Assembly: GCF_020852455.1 (NCBI RefSeq)
Contig: NZ_JADZAT010000028.1
Location: forward strand, 62,001-126,000
Direction: 5' to 3'
Source of the DNA: Novosphingobium sp.
GTDB taxonomy: Bacteria > Pseudomonadota > Alphaproteobacteria > Sphingomonadales > Sphingomonadaceae
DNA length: 64,000 bases
Shown: positions 52,437 through 61,272 of the stretch, in pieces
How positions within the stretch are numbered: the stretch's first letter is position 1
Layout: the number at the start of each line of letters is the position of its first letter
The notes under the pieces: model-generated
Databases searched by the model: none
What the model saw: only the letters and a program-made list of their open reading frames with translations
What the model was told of the DNA's origin: nothing
Made by a program: the position numbers and the translations under genes

Positions 52437-52472
52437 TCCTTCCTGTCAAATCGCTCCTAGGAAGGCAGGAGC
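52437..52472 (-). promoter_or_regulatory. SD-sequestering H-type pseudoknot candidate (leader of the Cys/Met gene)
   Basis: On the mRNA strand a 6-bp hairpin forms between 52472-52467 (GCTCCT) and 52458-52453 (AGGAGC). Its 8-nt loop contains CCTTCCT (52465-52459), which is fully complementary to the SD AGGAAGG at 52444-52438. The two pairings use different bases, so they can coexist as a pseudoknot that hides the SD. Confidence 0.5.
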
Positions 52473-52584
52473 CGGGCGGATCCCCGGGCGCTGGCGCGTC
52501 TAACCTCCGCAGGCGCGCATCTCCGCATGGGACCGGATCACAGCGCAATAACGGCGCGCGAAACCGATTTCAACTGCAACCGGT

Positions 52585-53988
52585 TCAGCCGAGCCAGGCG
52601 ATTGCCCAGACGACGCCGACCATCAGCGGAATTCCCGCGACGTCGAGCAGGAACCCGGCCTTGAGCACCCGGGGCAGCGCGATATGCCCGGTGGCCCAGG
52701 CCAGGGCATTGGGCCCGGTTCCGGCGGGCAGCATGAAGCCCCAGCTGGCCGCCAGCGCGGCGGGCAAGGCCAGCAGGATCGGATCTGCCCCCAGGGCCAC
52801 CACCAGTGCGCCGACCACCGGCATGATCCCGCTGGCAGCGGCGATGTTGCTGGCAAATTCGGTTACCAGTACCACGAAGCCGACCAGCACCAGCGCCACC
52901 ACCGGCAGCGGCACGGCCTTCAGCGGCAGCAGCATTTCGCCCAGCCAGCCGGCCAGTCCGCTTTCGGTCATGCCCATGGCCAGCGCCAGCCCGCCGCCGA
53001 ACATCAGGATCACCCCCCAGGGCGCGCGGTTGGCTTCCTCCCATTTGAGCAGCGGGCGGCCGGTGCCATCGGGGATGAAGAACAGGGTCAGGCCGGCCAG
53101 TGCGGCGACGGTTCCATCATCCAGTCCGCCAGGCGGGAAGAAAGGCTTCAGCACGGGCATCGAGACCCAGGCCAGCACGGTCAGCGCAAAGATCGGGGCC
53201 AGGCGCCGTTCGGGCCGGGTCCAGGCCGGCGGCAGATGGATTGCGGCCCGCGCGGCGGCCGGATCGAAGCCGCAGTGGCCGATATCCTGCACCCGGGCGA
53301 TAATCAGCGCGGCCAAGGGCACCGACAGCGCCACCAGCGGAAGGCCGTACATCGACCATTCGAGGAAGCTGATCTCCACCCCCAGGCTTTTCTGCAGCAG
53401 GGCGACGGCAATGGCATTGGTTGGCGTGCCAACGATCGTGCCATAGCCGCCCAGCGTGGCGGCAAAGGCCACGCCCATTGGCAAGGCTCCGGCCATGCCC
53501 AGCGTCTCGCCCTCACGCACGCCGCCCGAAGCGAGCATCGCCAGCGCCATCGGCATCATGATCAGCGCAGTCGAGGTGTTGGAAATGAACATGCTGATCA
53601 GCGCCGTGGCGCACATCACCGCCAGCAGCAGCCGCAGCGGCGAATGGCCAGCCCGTGCCAGGATCGCCAGCGCCAGCCGCCGGTGCAGACCGGTCCGCTC
53701 GATCGCCAGCGCCAGGAAGGCCCCGCCCAGGAAGAGGAACATGACCGGCGAATAATAGGTCGCGGCGGTCTTGTTGGCATCGGCCACCCCGATCAGCGGC
53801 AGGACGATGAACGGCAGCAGCGCGGTTGCCGACAGCGGCATCGCCTCGCTCATCCACCAGGCCGCCATCCACCAGACCAGCCCGGCGGTAGGCCAGGCCA
53901 GCGCGGGCATGCTGGCCGGCGCGGCCAGCACCAAGGTGACCAGGAAGCCAAGCGGCCCGATCCAGAAAGCGATACGCTGGGCAGTCAT
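52585..53988 (-). CDS. SLC13/DASS family anion symporter
   Basis: 467 aa with about 11 to 12 membrane segments. The family's first signature is ISMFISNTSTALIMMP (SNT motif); the second, EFASNIAAASGIMPVV, reads SNI in place of SNT, a small departure from the canonical sodium/dicarboxylate pattern. Sodium-coupled uptake of di- or tricarboxylates is the family function; the substrate is not certain. Confidence 0.88.
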   Translation of the reverse strand: MTAQRIAFWIGPLGFLVTLVLAAPASMPALAWPTAGLVWWMAAWWMSEAMPLSATALLPFIVLPLIGVADANKTAATYYSPVMFLFLGGAFLALAIERTGLHRRLALAILARAGHSPLRLLLAVMCATALISMFISNTSTALIMMPMALAMLASGGVREGETLGMAGALPMGVAFAATLGGYGTIVGTPTNAIAVALLQKSLGVEISFLEWSMYGLPLVALSVPLAALIIARVQDIGHCGFDPAAARAAIHLPPAWTRPERRLAPIFALTVLAWVSMPVLKPFFPPGGLDDGTVAALAGLTLFFIPDGTGRPLLKWEEANRAPWGVILMFGGGLALAMGMTESGLAGWLGEMLLPLKAVPLPVVALVLVGFVVLVTEFASNIAAASGIMPVVGALVVALGADPILLALPAALAASWGFMLPAGTGPNALAWATGHIALPRVLKAGFLLDVAGIPLMVGVVWAIAWLG

Positions 53989-54025
53989 GTTTCCTCCCCT
54001 TCCCCGATGCGGGGAGGAATTCAGC

Positions 54026-54568
54026 CTATTTCGGCGAAAGCACCATCAGCATCTGACGGCCTTCCATGCGCGGATAGGCTTCGATCTTGGCGATCTCGGC
54101 AGTGTCTTCCTGCACCCGCTTGAGCAGATTCATGCCCAGTTGCTGGTGCGAAAGCTCACGCCCGCGAAAGCGCAGGGTGACCTTCACCTTGTCGCCTTCG
54201 CCGATGAATTTGTGGATCGCGCGCATCTTCACGTCATAGTCGTGATCGTCGATGTTCGGACGCATCTTGATCTCCTTGATCTCCTGCGTCTTCTGGGTCT
54301 TGCGCGCGGCATTGGCCTTTTTCTGGGCCTCATAGCGGAACTTGCCGACATCGAGGAACTTGCACACCGGCGGATCGGCGTTGGGCGAAACTTCCACAAG
54401 ATCGAGGCCGACATCGGCGGCCTGTTCGATCGCCTCGCGGGTGTACATCACGCCGATATTCTCGCCGTTCTCGTCAATGACGCGAACCTTGTCGGACGTG
54501 ATCATCTGATTGTAGCGAGGCCCGCTCTTCACGGGGGGCTGCAACATGCGCCGGGGTGGGGGTGCTAT
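54026..54568 (-). CDS. infC: translation initiation factor IF-3, probable AUA start
   Basis: 180 aa from the ATA at 54568. It has [24 protein letters not shown], the lysine-rich linker [38 protein letters not shown], and [22 protein letters not shown] proper SD (GGAG) lies eight bases before the ATA, whereas the first ATG (54547) has none. Rare non-AUG starts let IF-3 autoregulate in E. coli (AUU), and this would be the same logic. ATG 54547 is the fallback start. Confidence 0.9.
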   Translation of the reverse strand: MAPPPRRMLQPPVKSGPRYNQMITSDKVRVIDENGENIGVMYTREAIEQAADVGLDLVEVSPNADPPVCKFLDVGKFRYEAQKKANAARKTQKTQEIKEIKMRPNIDDHDYDVKMRAIHKFIGEGDKVKVTLRFRGRELSHQQLGMNLLKRVQEDTAEIAKIEAYPRMEGRQMLMVLSPK

Positions 54569-54633
54569 TGGAAAGTCTCCTGCAGTGAATCTGTCGCGCG
54601 TCCTTAAAGGGATTCTGCGGTTTGGGGAAGAGC

Positions 54634-55305
54634 TTAGGCAGCGGCTCTCCAAAGTGGATATTGCACCAGCCGCCCCTGCACCCCCAGCAGCGCATCGACC
54701 GCGCGGGCGGGCTGCATCGCGGCGATGATCGCCGGATCGGCCGCGTCCATTCCGCCGGTCAGCGCACCGAAGGCGGGGAGGATCAGCTTGCGCTCGCTCG
54801 CCACCGCGCAGGGCCGGGCGATCAAGCGGCCGCGCGCCGCAATGCGCAGGCGCGGATGATAGTGCCCCGACAGCTCGGGCCGCACCTCGCCCGCCAAGGC
54901 CTCGTGCCGCAGCACCAGACCCGAAACGTCCAGTTCCGCAACCGCCGTGCCGCAGGGTACCGCGCCGCGATCGTGATTGCCCGCCACCCAGACCCAGTCG
55001 GTCGCGCGGGTCAGCGCCTCCAGCATGCCCAGCGCGTGCGGCTCAAGCCGTTCGGCACCTTCGGCATCGTGGAAATTGTCGCCCAGGCAGAACACCCGCC
55101 GCGCGCCCGTCAGCCGGATCGCATCGGCCACCCGCGCCAGTGTCTCGCGGCTGTCATAGGGCGGCAGCATCTGCCCGAAGCGGGCGAAGAAGCGGGCCTT
55201 TTCCAGATGCAGGTCGGCCACCAGCAGCGCCTGTTCGCGCGGCCAGTAGAGCGCAGCGGCGCCCGCCAGCGCCATGTCCTCACCTGCGAACGAAAAGGGA
55301 ACCAT
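54634..55305 (-). CDS. pdeM: ligase-associated DNA damage endonuclease, metallophosphoesterase
   Basis: 223 aa, calcineurin-like fold. VADLHLEK (DxH), GDNFHDA (GDxxHD), AGNHDRG (GNHD) and [10 protein letters not shown] supply the dimetal ligands. In many genomes PdeM sits with an Lhr-type helicase and an ATP-dependent ligase; that helicase is not adjacent here, with infC and hemF as neighbours. Confidence 0.88.
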   Translation of the reverse strand: MVPFSFAGEDMALAGAAALYWPREQALLVADLHLEKARFFARFGQMLPPYDSRETLARVADAIRLTGARRVFCLGDNFHDAEGAERLEPHALGMLEALTRATDWVWVAGNHDRGAVPCGTAVAELDVSGLVLRHEALAGEVRPELSGHYHPRLRIAARGRLIARPCAVASERKLILPAFGALTGGMDAADPAIIAAMQPARAVDALLGVQGRLVQYPLWRAAA

Positions 55306-55349
55306 TGGTTTCCCTTGCCGGAACCGCTTTGCCTTGGCAAGGGCACATC

Positions 55350-56207
55350 ATGACCGACTGGACCCCCATGACCGCCCGCGCCAAGACCTGGTTCGAAAGC
55401 CTGCGCGACCGGATCTGCGCCGAATTCGAAAAGATCGAGGCCGAGGCCGGCAGCCCGGCCCGCTTCGACTACCTCAGCTGGAACCGCGAGGAAGAGGGCA
55501 ATGCCAACCCCGGCGGCGGCACCCGGGGGCTGATGAAGGGCCAGGTGTTCGAGAAAGTCGGCGTCAACGTCTCGACCGTTCACGGCAGGTTCGCGCCCGG
55601 GTTCGCTGCCAGCATCAACGGCGCTTCGGAGGAAGACCCCGGCTTCACCGCCACCGGGATCAGCCTGGTCGCGCACATGGCCAACCCGCATGTGCCCGCC
55701 GTGCACATGAACACCCGGTTCCTCACCACCACCAAGGCCTGGTTCGGCGGCGGCGGCGATCTCAACCCGCCGATCCCTTATGCCGAGGACACCGAGGAGT
55801 TTCACGCCGCGTTCAAGGCCGCCTGCGACGCGCACGACGCGGACTATTATCCGCGCTTCAAGGCCTGGGCAGACGACTATTTCTTCATCCCGCACCGCGG
55901 CGTCCACCGCGGGGTGGGCGGGATCTTCTATGATCACCTCGAATGCACGGACGACGCCGCTTTCGAAGGCAATTTCGCCTTCACCCGCGATGTCGGCGAG
56001 GCATTCCTGGCGGTTTTCCCGCGGCTGGTCCGCCGCCGGATGGGCCTGCCCTTTACCCCGGACGAGAAGGACCAGCAGCTGGAATGGCGCGGCCGCTATG
56101 CCGAATTCAACCTGGTCTATGATCGCGGCACGTTGTTCGGGCTCAAGACCGGCGGCAATATCGACGCAATCCTGATGAGCCTGCCGCCCGAGGCCAAGTG
56201 GAGTTGA
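55350..56207 (+). CDS. hemF: oxygen-dependent coproporphyrinogen III oxidase
   Basis: 285 aa; converts coproporphyrinogen III to protoporphyrinogen IX with O2. Typical blocks: GGGTRGLMKGQVFEKVGVNVS, HMANPHVPAVHMNTRF with the conserved His, GGGGDLNPPIPY, CDAHDADYYPRFKAWADDYFFIPHRGVHRGVGGIFYDHL, RGRYAEFNLVYDRGT. ATG 55350 matches the family; upstream frame is the antisense of pdeM. Confidence 0.95.
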   Translation: MTDWTPMTARAKTWFESLRDRICAEFEKIEAEAGSPARFDYLSWNREEEGNANPGGGTRGLMKGQVFEKVGVNVSTVHGRFAPGFAASINGASEEDPGFTATGISLVAHMANPHVPAVHMNTRFLTTTKAWFGGGGDLNPPIPYAEDTEEFHAAFKAACDAHDADYYPRFKAWADDYFFIPHRGVHRGVGGIFYDHLECTDDAAFEGNFAFTRDVGEAFLAVFPRLVRRRMGLPFTPDEKDQQLEWRGRYAEFNLVYDRGTLFGLKTGGNIDAILMSLPPEAKWS

Positions 56208-56219
56208 CGGACATTCTGA

Positions 56220-56240
56220 ATGCGCATAAAATATGCGCAT
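56220..56240. promoter_or_regulatory. ccdAB operator overlapping the ccdA start
   Basis: The perfect inverted repeat ATGCGCATA-AAA-TATGCGCAT (56220-56228 / 56232-56240) covers the ccdA start codon at 56239. TA operons are usually autorepressed by the antitoxin or complex at such a palindrome. No SD is visible before the start, so translation may be leaderless. Confidence 0.6.
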
Positions 56241-56478
56241 GAATTCCCCCATCAAAACCCCGCGCCGCTCGACCAACATCTCGCTCGCCACGGAACTTGT
56301 AGATCAAGCCAAGGCGCTTGACATCAACCTCTCGCGTGCTTGCGAAGCAGGGCTTGAATCCGCACTGAAGGAAGAGCGCAAGCGGCGCTGGCTGGAGGAA
56401 AACACACCGGCGATCGAAGCCTGGAACACCTGGATGGAAGAAAACGAACTTCCGCTCGCCAAGTATCGCATGTTCTAG
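56239..56478 (+). CDS. ccdA: CcdA-type antitoxin
   Basis: 79 aa. An N-terminal ribbon-helix-helix-like DNA-binding part (PRRSTNISLATELVDQAKALDINLSRACEAGLESALKEE) and a C-terminal toxin-binding helix WLEENTPAIEAWNTWMEENELPLAKYR, the classic CcdA arrangement. Start ATG 56239 (an in-frame ATG at 56233 is also within the operator). The next gene starts directly at its stop codon. Confidence 0.85.
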   Translation: MNSPIKTPRRSTNISLATELVDQAKALDINLSRACEAGLESALKEERKRRWLEENTPAIEAWNTWMEENELPLAKYRMF

Positions 56479-56775
56479 ATGGCTCGTTACTCTGTCTACC
56501 GGCTGCGCACGGGCGAACTGGCGATCGATTGCCAAGCCGACATCCTTGAGCACCTTGGCTCGAGATTTGTTGTGCCCCTGGTCAATCCCAAGAACATTCC
56601 CGATCCAATCAAACGACTGCACCCCTTGTTTGAGATCAATGGCCAAGGGTGGATCATGGCCACCCACATGGCGACAGCAATCAAGCGCAAGGAAATCGAA
56701 GCGACAGTGTGCTCACTGCGCGATGAGGATCGCCTGATCGACAACGCGCTTGATTTCCTGATTACCGGGGTCTGA
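56479..56775 (+). CDS. ccdB: CcdB-type gyrase-poison toxin, altered C-terminus
   Basis: 98 aa, CcdB fold: YSVYRLRTGELAIDCQADILEHLGSRFVVPLVNP matches the start of E. coli CcdB. The C-terminal tail that poisons gyrase ends in FWGI in CcdB (Trp99, Gly100, Ile101); here it is FLITGV, so the Trp equivalent is Thr while the Gly is kept. Activity is therefore uncertain. It starts immediately after the ccdA stop, translationally coupled. Confidence 0.82.
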   Translation: MARYSVYRLRTGELAIDCQADILEHLGSRFVVPLVNPKNIPDPIKRLHPLFEINGQGWIMATHMATAIKRKEIEATVCSLRDEDRLIDNALDFLITGV

Positions 56776-56823
56776 CGCAAAACCCCTTGCCCTTGCACAT
56801 CAATTCCCCCCACACTGCCTGCA

Positions 56824-58917
56824 ATGCTGCGACAATACGAACTGGTTGAACGGGTTCTTGCCTACGATCCCGAGGCCGACGAGGCCATGCTCAACCGTGC
56901 CTATGTCTATACCGTCCAGAAACATGGCAGCCAGAAACGCGCCAGTGGCGATCCCTATTTCAGCCACCCGGTCGAAGTCGCCGGGCTGATGACCGAGCTC
57001 AAGCTCGATCAGGAAACGATCATCACCGCGCTGCTCCACGATACCGTGGAAGATACCCTGGCCACCACCGATGAAATCGAAAAGCTGTTCGGCCCCGATG
57101 TCGCCCGGCTGGTCGATGGCGTGACCAAGCTGTCGAAGATCGAGGCGATGGGCGAGAACGAGCGCGCCGCCGAAAACCTGCGCAAATTCTTCCTGGCGAT
57201 GAGCGAGGACATCCGTGTCCTGCTGGTCAAGCTGGCCGACCGTTTGCACAACATGCGCACGCTGCATTTCATCCGCAGCGAGGAAAAGCGCCGCCGGATC
57301 GCCCGCGAAACGATGGATATCTATGCCCCGCTGGCCGAACGCGTGGGCATGTACGAATACATGCGCGAGATGCAGCTGCTCGCCTTCGAACAGCTCGAAC
57401 CCGAAGCCTATGCGATCATCACCGGACGGCTTGCCCAGATCCGCAGCAGCGAGGGCGGGCAGGTCGATGCGATTGCGCTGGCGATCAAGCAGGCGCTGGC
57501 CGAAGCGGGCCTGAAGGTTGAGGTTTCGGGGCGCGAAAAGCATCCCTATTCGATCTGGAAGAAGATGGCCGAACGCCACGTCAGCTTCGAACAGATCACC
57601 GATATCATGGCCTTCCGGGTGCTGACCGATACGGTGGAGGACAGCTACAAGGCGCTGGGGGTGCTGCACACCACCTGGCAGATGATCCCGGGCCGCTTCA
57701 AGGATTACATCTCCACCCCCAAGTCGAACGGCTATCGCAGCCTGCACACCGCGCTGATCTATGAAAATTCGATGCGGATGGAAGTGCAGGTGCGCACGCA
57801 TGAAATGCACCGCACCAACGAATTCGGGCTGGCCGCGCACTGGGCCTACAAGCAGGGCGGGGTCCGGCCCGACGGGCAGGTCGGCTGGCTGCGCGACCTG
57901 ATCGAAATCGTCGATGCCAGCCACGATGCCGAGGAACTGCTCGAACATACCAAGCTGGCGATTTATCAGGACCGGATCTTCGCCTTCACCCCCAAGGGCC
58001 AGCTGCTGCAACTGCCCAAGGGTTCGACCCCGGTCGATTTCGCCTATGCGCTGCATTCGGACCTCGGCAGCTTTGCGGTGGGTGCCAAGATCAACGGGCG
58101 GCACATGCCGCTGCGCACCGCGCTCAACAATGGCGACGTGGTTGAGGTGATCAAGAGCCGCAGCGCCAGCCCGCAGCTGGCCTGGCTGGGTTTTGTCGTC
58201 ACCGGCAAGGCCCGCGCCGCAATCCGCCGCGCAGTCCGCGCCAAGGAACGCGCCGAAGTGGCCACGATCGGGCGCAAGCTTTACGAACAGATCGTCGAAC
58301 GCCTGCCCAGCAAGATCGGCAAGAAGGCGGTCAAGGATGCGGCCAAGCGGCTGGGTCTGGCTTCGGAAGAAGAGCTGATGATCGCGATCGGCACCGCCAA
58401 GCTGGAAGACCGCGCGGTGATGGAAGCGCTGGTGCCGGGCAGCACCAAGCACATGGCCGAACCAGAAAACTGGCCCAAGCAGGACCGTGCGATCTCGATC
58501 CGCGGACTGACCGCGGGCATGGCCTTCCACCTTGGCGAATGCTGCCACCCGGTGCCGGGTGACCGGATCGTCGGGATCCGCCAGCCCGACGTGGGGGTGG
58601 AAGTCCACGCGATCGACTGCATGAAGCTCGCCAGCGGGGTCGATGCCGACTGGCTCGACCTGTCATGGGGCGAACGCACCACCGGCGCGGTCGGGCGGGT
58701 GCGCGTGGTACTCTACAACCGCCCGGGTACTCTGGCCGAAGCCGCCGGGATCTTCGCCGGCAACCGTGCCAACATCGCCGCGCTGGAAAACACCGGGCGC
58801 GACGAACTGTTCTCGACCTACGAGGTCGATCTGGAGGTCAACGATCTGGCCCACCTGACCCGCATCGTCAGCGCCCTGCGCGCCAGCGATGCCGTGGCCG
58901 AGGCCGAGCGGATCTGA
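56824..58917 (+). CDS. rsh: bifunctional (p)ppGpp synthetase/hydrolase
   Basis: 697 aa RelA/SpoT homologue, the single stringent-response enzyme typical of alphaproteobacteria. HD hydrolase with His48 and the His72-Asp73 pair (ALLHDTVEDT); synthetase with HPYSIWKKM, ITDIMAFRVL and KDYISTPKSNGYRSLHTALI; TGS domain QLLQLPKGSTPVDFAYALHSDLG; C-terminal zinc-finger-like region with HLGECCHPVPGDRI; and an ACT domain (about 618-697) beginning VRVVLYNRPGTLAEAAGIF. Confidence 0.96.
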   Translation: MLRQYELVERVLAYDPEADEAMLNRAYVYTVQKHGSQKRASGDPYFSHPVEVAGLMTELKLDQETIITALLHDTVEDTLATTDEIEKLFGPDVARLVDGVTKLSKIEAMGENERAAENLRKFFLAMSEDIRVLLVKLADRLHNMRTLHFIRSEEKRRRIARETMDIYAPLAERVGMYEYMREMQLLAFEQLEPEAYAIITGRLAQIRSSEGGQVDAIALAIKQALAEAGLKVEVSGREKHPYSIWKKMAERHVSFEQITDIMAFRVLTDTVEDSYKALGVLHTTWQMIPGRFKDYISTPKSNGYRSLHTALIYENSMRMEVQVRTHEMHRTNEFGLAAHWAYKQGGVRPDGQVGWLRDLIEIVDASHDAEELLEHTKLAIYQDRIFAFTPKGQLLQLPKGSTPVDFAYALHSDLGSFAVGAKINGRHMPLRTALNNGDVVEVIKSRSASPQLAWLGFVVTGKARAAIRRAVRAKERAEVATIGRKLYEQIVERLPSKIGKKAVKDAAKRLGLASEEELMIAIGTAKLEDRAVMEALVPGSTKHMAEPENWPKQDRAISIRGLTAGMAFHLGECCHPVPGDRIVGIRQPDVGVEVHAIDCMKLASGVDADWLDLSWGERTTGAVGRVRVVLYNRPGTLAEAAGIFAGNRANIAALENTGRDELFSTYEVDLEVNDLAHLTRIVSALRASDAVAEAERI

Positions 58918-58956
58918 TGGGAGTCCCGATCAGCAGCCCCAACTGCCTCCCCACTC

Positions 58957-59053
58957 CCGTTCGTCCTGAGCCTGTCGAAGGACCGTCCTTTGCTGCAAGT
59001 GGAGCCGCCGCCAAGAAGGAAGAACGGCCCTTCGACAAGCTCAGGGCGAACGG
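58957..59053. repeat. inverted-repeat element, family B copy 3
   Basis: Ends CCGTTCGTCCTGAGCCTGTC and (right) GACAAGCTCAGGGCGAACGG. It fills the gap between rsh and the VOC gene. Confidence 0.75.
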
Positions 59054-59073
59054 TTCAAGTTGGGGTAAGTGAT

Positions 59074-59436
59074 ATGTCTCGCATAGTCGGGATCGACCAT
59101 GTCCAGCTGGCCATGCCGCCCGGCGGCGAAGACCAGGCCAGGCACTTCTATTCCGGCCTGCTCGGCCTGCCCGAAGTCCCCAAGCCGCCGCTGCTGGCCG
59201 CGCGCGGCGGGTGCTGGTTCGAAGGCCCGGCAGTAAGACTGCACCTGGGGGTCGAGCCGGATTTCCGCCCGGCAAAGAAGGCGCACCCGGCACTGCTGGT
59301 GGATGATCTCGATGGTTTGGCAGCCGAGCTTGCTGCTGCCGGCGCAACGGTGGTTCCTGACACCGACCTTCCCGGCGTCAAACGCTGCCATGTGGCGGAC
59401 CCCTTCGGCAACCGGATCGAGCTGATCCAGGCCTGA
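59074..59436 (+). CDS. VOC (glyoxalase-fold) family protein
   Basis: 120 aa. GIDHVQLAMPPGGEDQARHFYSGLLGLPEV and CHVADPFGNRIELIQ are the two beta-alpha-beta modules. It has His and Glu residues at metal positions but no clear assignment. It lies downstream of rsh and repeat B. Confidence 0.78.
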   Translation: MSRIVGIDHVQLAMPPGGEDQARHFYSGLLGLPEVPKPPLLAARGGCWFEGPAVRLHLGVEPDFRPAKKAHPALLVDDLDGLAAELAAAGATVVPDTDLPGVKRCHVADPFGNRIELIQA

Positions 59437-59546
59437 TGCCTCCCCTGAACGGGAAGCGGGACCACCGAAGGTGGTGGAGGGGTCCGCGCGGGTGATCCTG
59501 TTGCTGCGCGGTAGCGATTGTTTTGGGTTCACGCAGAAGCCGGACC

Positions 59547-59861
59547 TCAAACCTCCAGCACCACCTCGACCACATCCCCCTCGCCCAGCCCTTCGGCCTT
59601 GCGCACGGCGGCCTTGACCGGCAGCAGCCAGCCCAGCTCCTTGCTGGGAAAGACCGAGGTCTTGAACGTACTGTCGCCGATCCGGGCCGTGACCTTGAGC
59701 GAGCCGAACCCGCCGATGCTCCGCTCCAGCCGCCGCATCAACGCGGTGCCCGAAAGCGCCTCGCCAGCCGCGCCGTCGATCGTCACGAAATGCCAGGCGC
59801 CGGTGCCGGTCGAACTGGTCCAGCGCCACAGCGGGCCGGTGTGGGTGATGTGTTCGGTCAT
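59547..59861 (-). CDS. DUF1905 domain protein
   Basis: 104 aa; GPLWRWTSSTGTGAWHFVTID and FGSLKVTARIGDSTFKTSVFP, closing with LGEGDVVEVVLEV, match DUF1905, a small beta-rich domain often fused to YdeI. Function unknown. ATG 59861 is the family start, right after repeat D. Confidence 0.85.
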   Translation of the reverse strand: MTEHITHTGPLWRWTSSTGTGAWHFVTIDGAAGEALSGTALMRRLERSIGGFGSLKVTARIGDSTFKTSVFPSKELGWLLPVKAAVRKAEGLGEGDVVEVVLEV

Positions 59862-59862
59862 T

Positions 59863-60000
59863 GGTTGTTCACCCAAAGCACCGAAGAGATAGCGCGTGCG
59901 GCGCAGCCGCTTTCCATCCGTGATGCTGCGATTGCCCCGGCATTGACTTGGGACAAGGGCCTACGGCCAAGCATAACATCTTTGGTACTTCGGGTGAACC
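59863..60000. repeat. inverted-repeat element, family D copy 2
   Basis: Ends GGTTGTTCACCCAAAGCACC and GGTACTTCGGGTGAACC, related to copy 1 at 44798-44929 but with several arm mismatches. Confidence 0.75.
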
Positions 60001-60008
60001 AATCCTCA

Positions 60009-60989
60009 TCATTGCGTCCGCCGCACCGGCACCGGAATGTTGCACACATCCGCCCCGCCGGCCGGGCGGATGAAGAAGGCATCGCGGCGGTTGGCGCGGG
60101 CGTCGGCGTATTTGGCGAAGCTGGCGCTTTCGGTGGAGAGATACTCGTAGGCCGGCAGGTCTTTCACCTCATTGCCCAGCCGGATCGACTGGATCGCCGT
60201 GCGCTCGTCGCCCTGCGCCGGATCATAGAACCCCAGCGCCGCATGCCCGCGCGGCAGCGAAGACAGGTACTCGATCCCCTCGATCACCCGGCCGACCAGC
60301 GCGATGTTGCGGTCAAGGTGGCGCGGGGCATGGCCGATCACCACGTAGAGTTCCGCGCCGGTGCCGGTGTTGGGGGAAAGGTCGCGGCCAACGCCGACCA
60401 TGCCGTAGCAGTGGACAGGCCAAAGCGAATAATCTGCAGCACCAAGTGGCCAACCTAAACCAAACAGATTGTTGCCGTAGGGATCCTTGCGAAATCGCTC
60501 GGTTGCTGGCTTCGTTCTCGCCGTCGGGGTTTTAGTCTTGATGGGAGTGAGTCTCTCGACATAGTCGCTCTCCGGCATCACCGCCAAACCCTCGGGCAGC
60601 TTCTTCGCCTTGACCTTGTCCTCGGCATCGGGATCGCCCCACTGCACGACGTAATTGTCCTGCACCCGGTTCACTGCGGTCCCGTCCCAGAACTTCGCTG
60701 CCGCCAGCTTGCGGATATTGCCGATCCAGCCTTGCGAGAACGGCGCGGGCATCAGCTGAATCACCACCCGGCGGGGCTTGCCCTTGGCATCGGGGGCCAG
60801 GTCCATCACCAGCAGATCGGAAGCGGCAATAGCCGTCCAGTCCGCCTTGGGTGCGGCCGCGACGATCTCGCCAGGCGCGAGCGGGCTCGGCTGGGACTTG
60901 CCCGCAGCGATGGCGGCCGACGCCTGCGGCTGGGCGGGCGTGGCGGCGGCGAGGGCGATGATTGCGAGGGGGAGGAGCTGATTGCGCAT
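60009..60989 (-). CDS. cyclophilin-type peptidyl-prolyl isomerase, exported
   Basis: 326 aa. Signal peptide (about 1-20, IIALAAATPA) then a long cyclophilin-like domain: RRVVIQLMPAPFSQGWIGNIRKLAAAKFWDGTAVNRVQDNYVVQWGDPDAED, FWPVHCYGMVGVGRD, and GAELYVVIGHAPRHLDRNIALVGRVIEG. A charged insert (about 138-175) breaks the domain. The usual active-site residues are only partly recognisable, so activity is open. ATG 60989 gives the signal peptide. Confidence 0.82.
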   Translation of the reverse strand: MRNQLLPLAIIALAAATPAQPQASAAIAAGKSQPSPLAPGEIVAAAPKADWTAIAASDLLVMDLAPDAKGKPRRVVIQLMPAPFSQGWIGNIRKLAAAKFWDGTAVNRVQDNYVVQWGDPDAEDKVKAKKLPEGLAVMPESDYVERLTPIKTKTPTARTKPATERFRKDPYGNNLFGLGWPLGAADYSLWPVHCYGMVGVGRDLSPNTGTGAELYVVIGHAPRHLDRNIALVGRVIEGIEYLSSLPRGHAALGFYDPAQGDERTAIQSIRLGNEVKDLPAYEYLSTESASFAKYADARANRRDAFFIRPAGGADVCNIPVPVRRTQ

Positions 60990-61132
60990 TCCCGCACCCT
61001 GCCACCACCCGCGCGGCAGGGAAAGGGCGGCGCGGCGCTTTCCTACATCACGGCAATCTGCGATGCCTGCCGCAGCTCGCTCATTCTCATTGTCGGTTCC
61101 GCCCAGCAAGGCCTTGGGAAAGGTCGCATCGC

Positions 61133-61162
61133 GGTGTGACCTTCCAATCCAAAGGTCACACC
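61133..61162. other. strong intergenic hairpin
   Basis: GGTGTGACCTT (61133-61143) and AAGGTCACACC (61152-61162) are perfect complements around an 8-nt loop. It lies between two leftward genes; no U-tract. It could be an operator, an attenuator stem or a terminator relic. Confidence 0.4.
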
Positions 61163-61272
61163 CTGCCTTGCGGCCCGGGGCCGGAAACACCTAATTCATC
61201 TCAGTAAATCAATATCTTGATCTGATCGCGCGGTCAAAAGTCACGGTTTCAATTTCTTGCGTTCGTGTCCAG

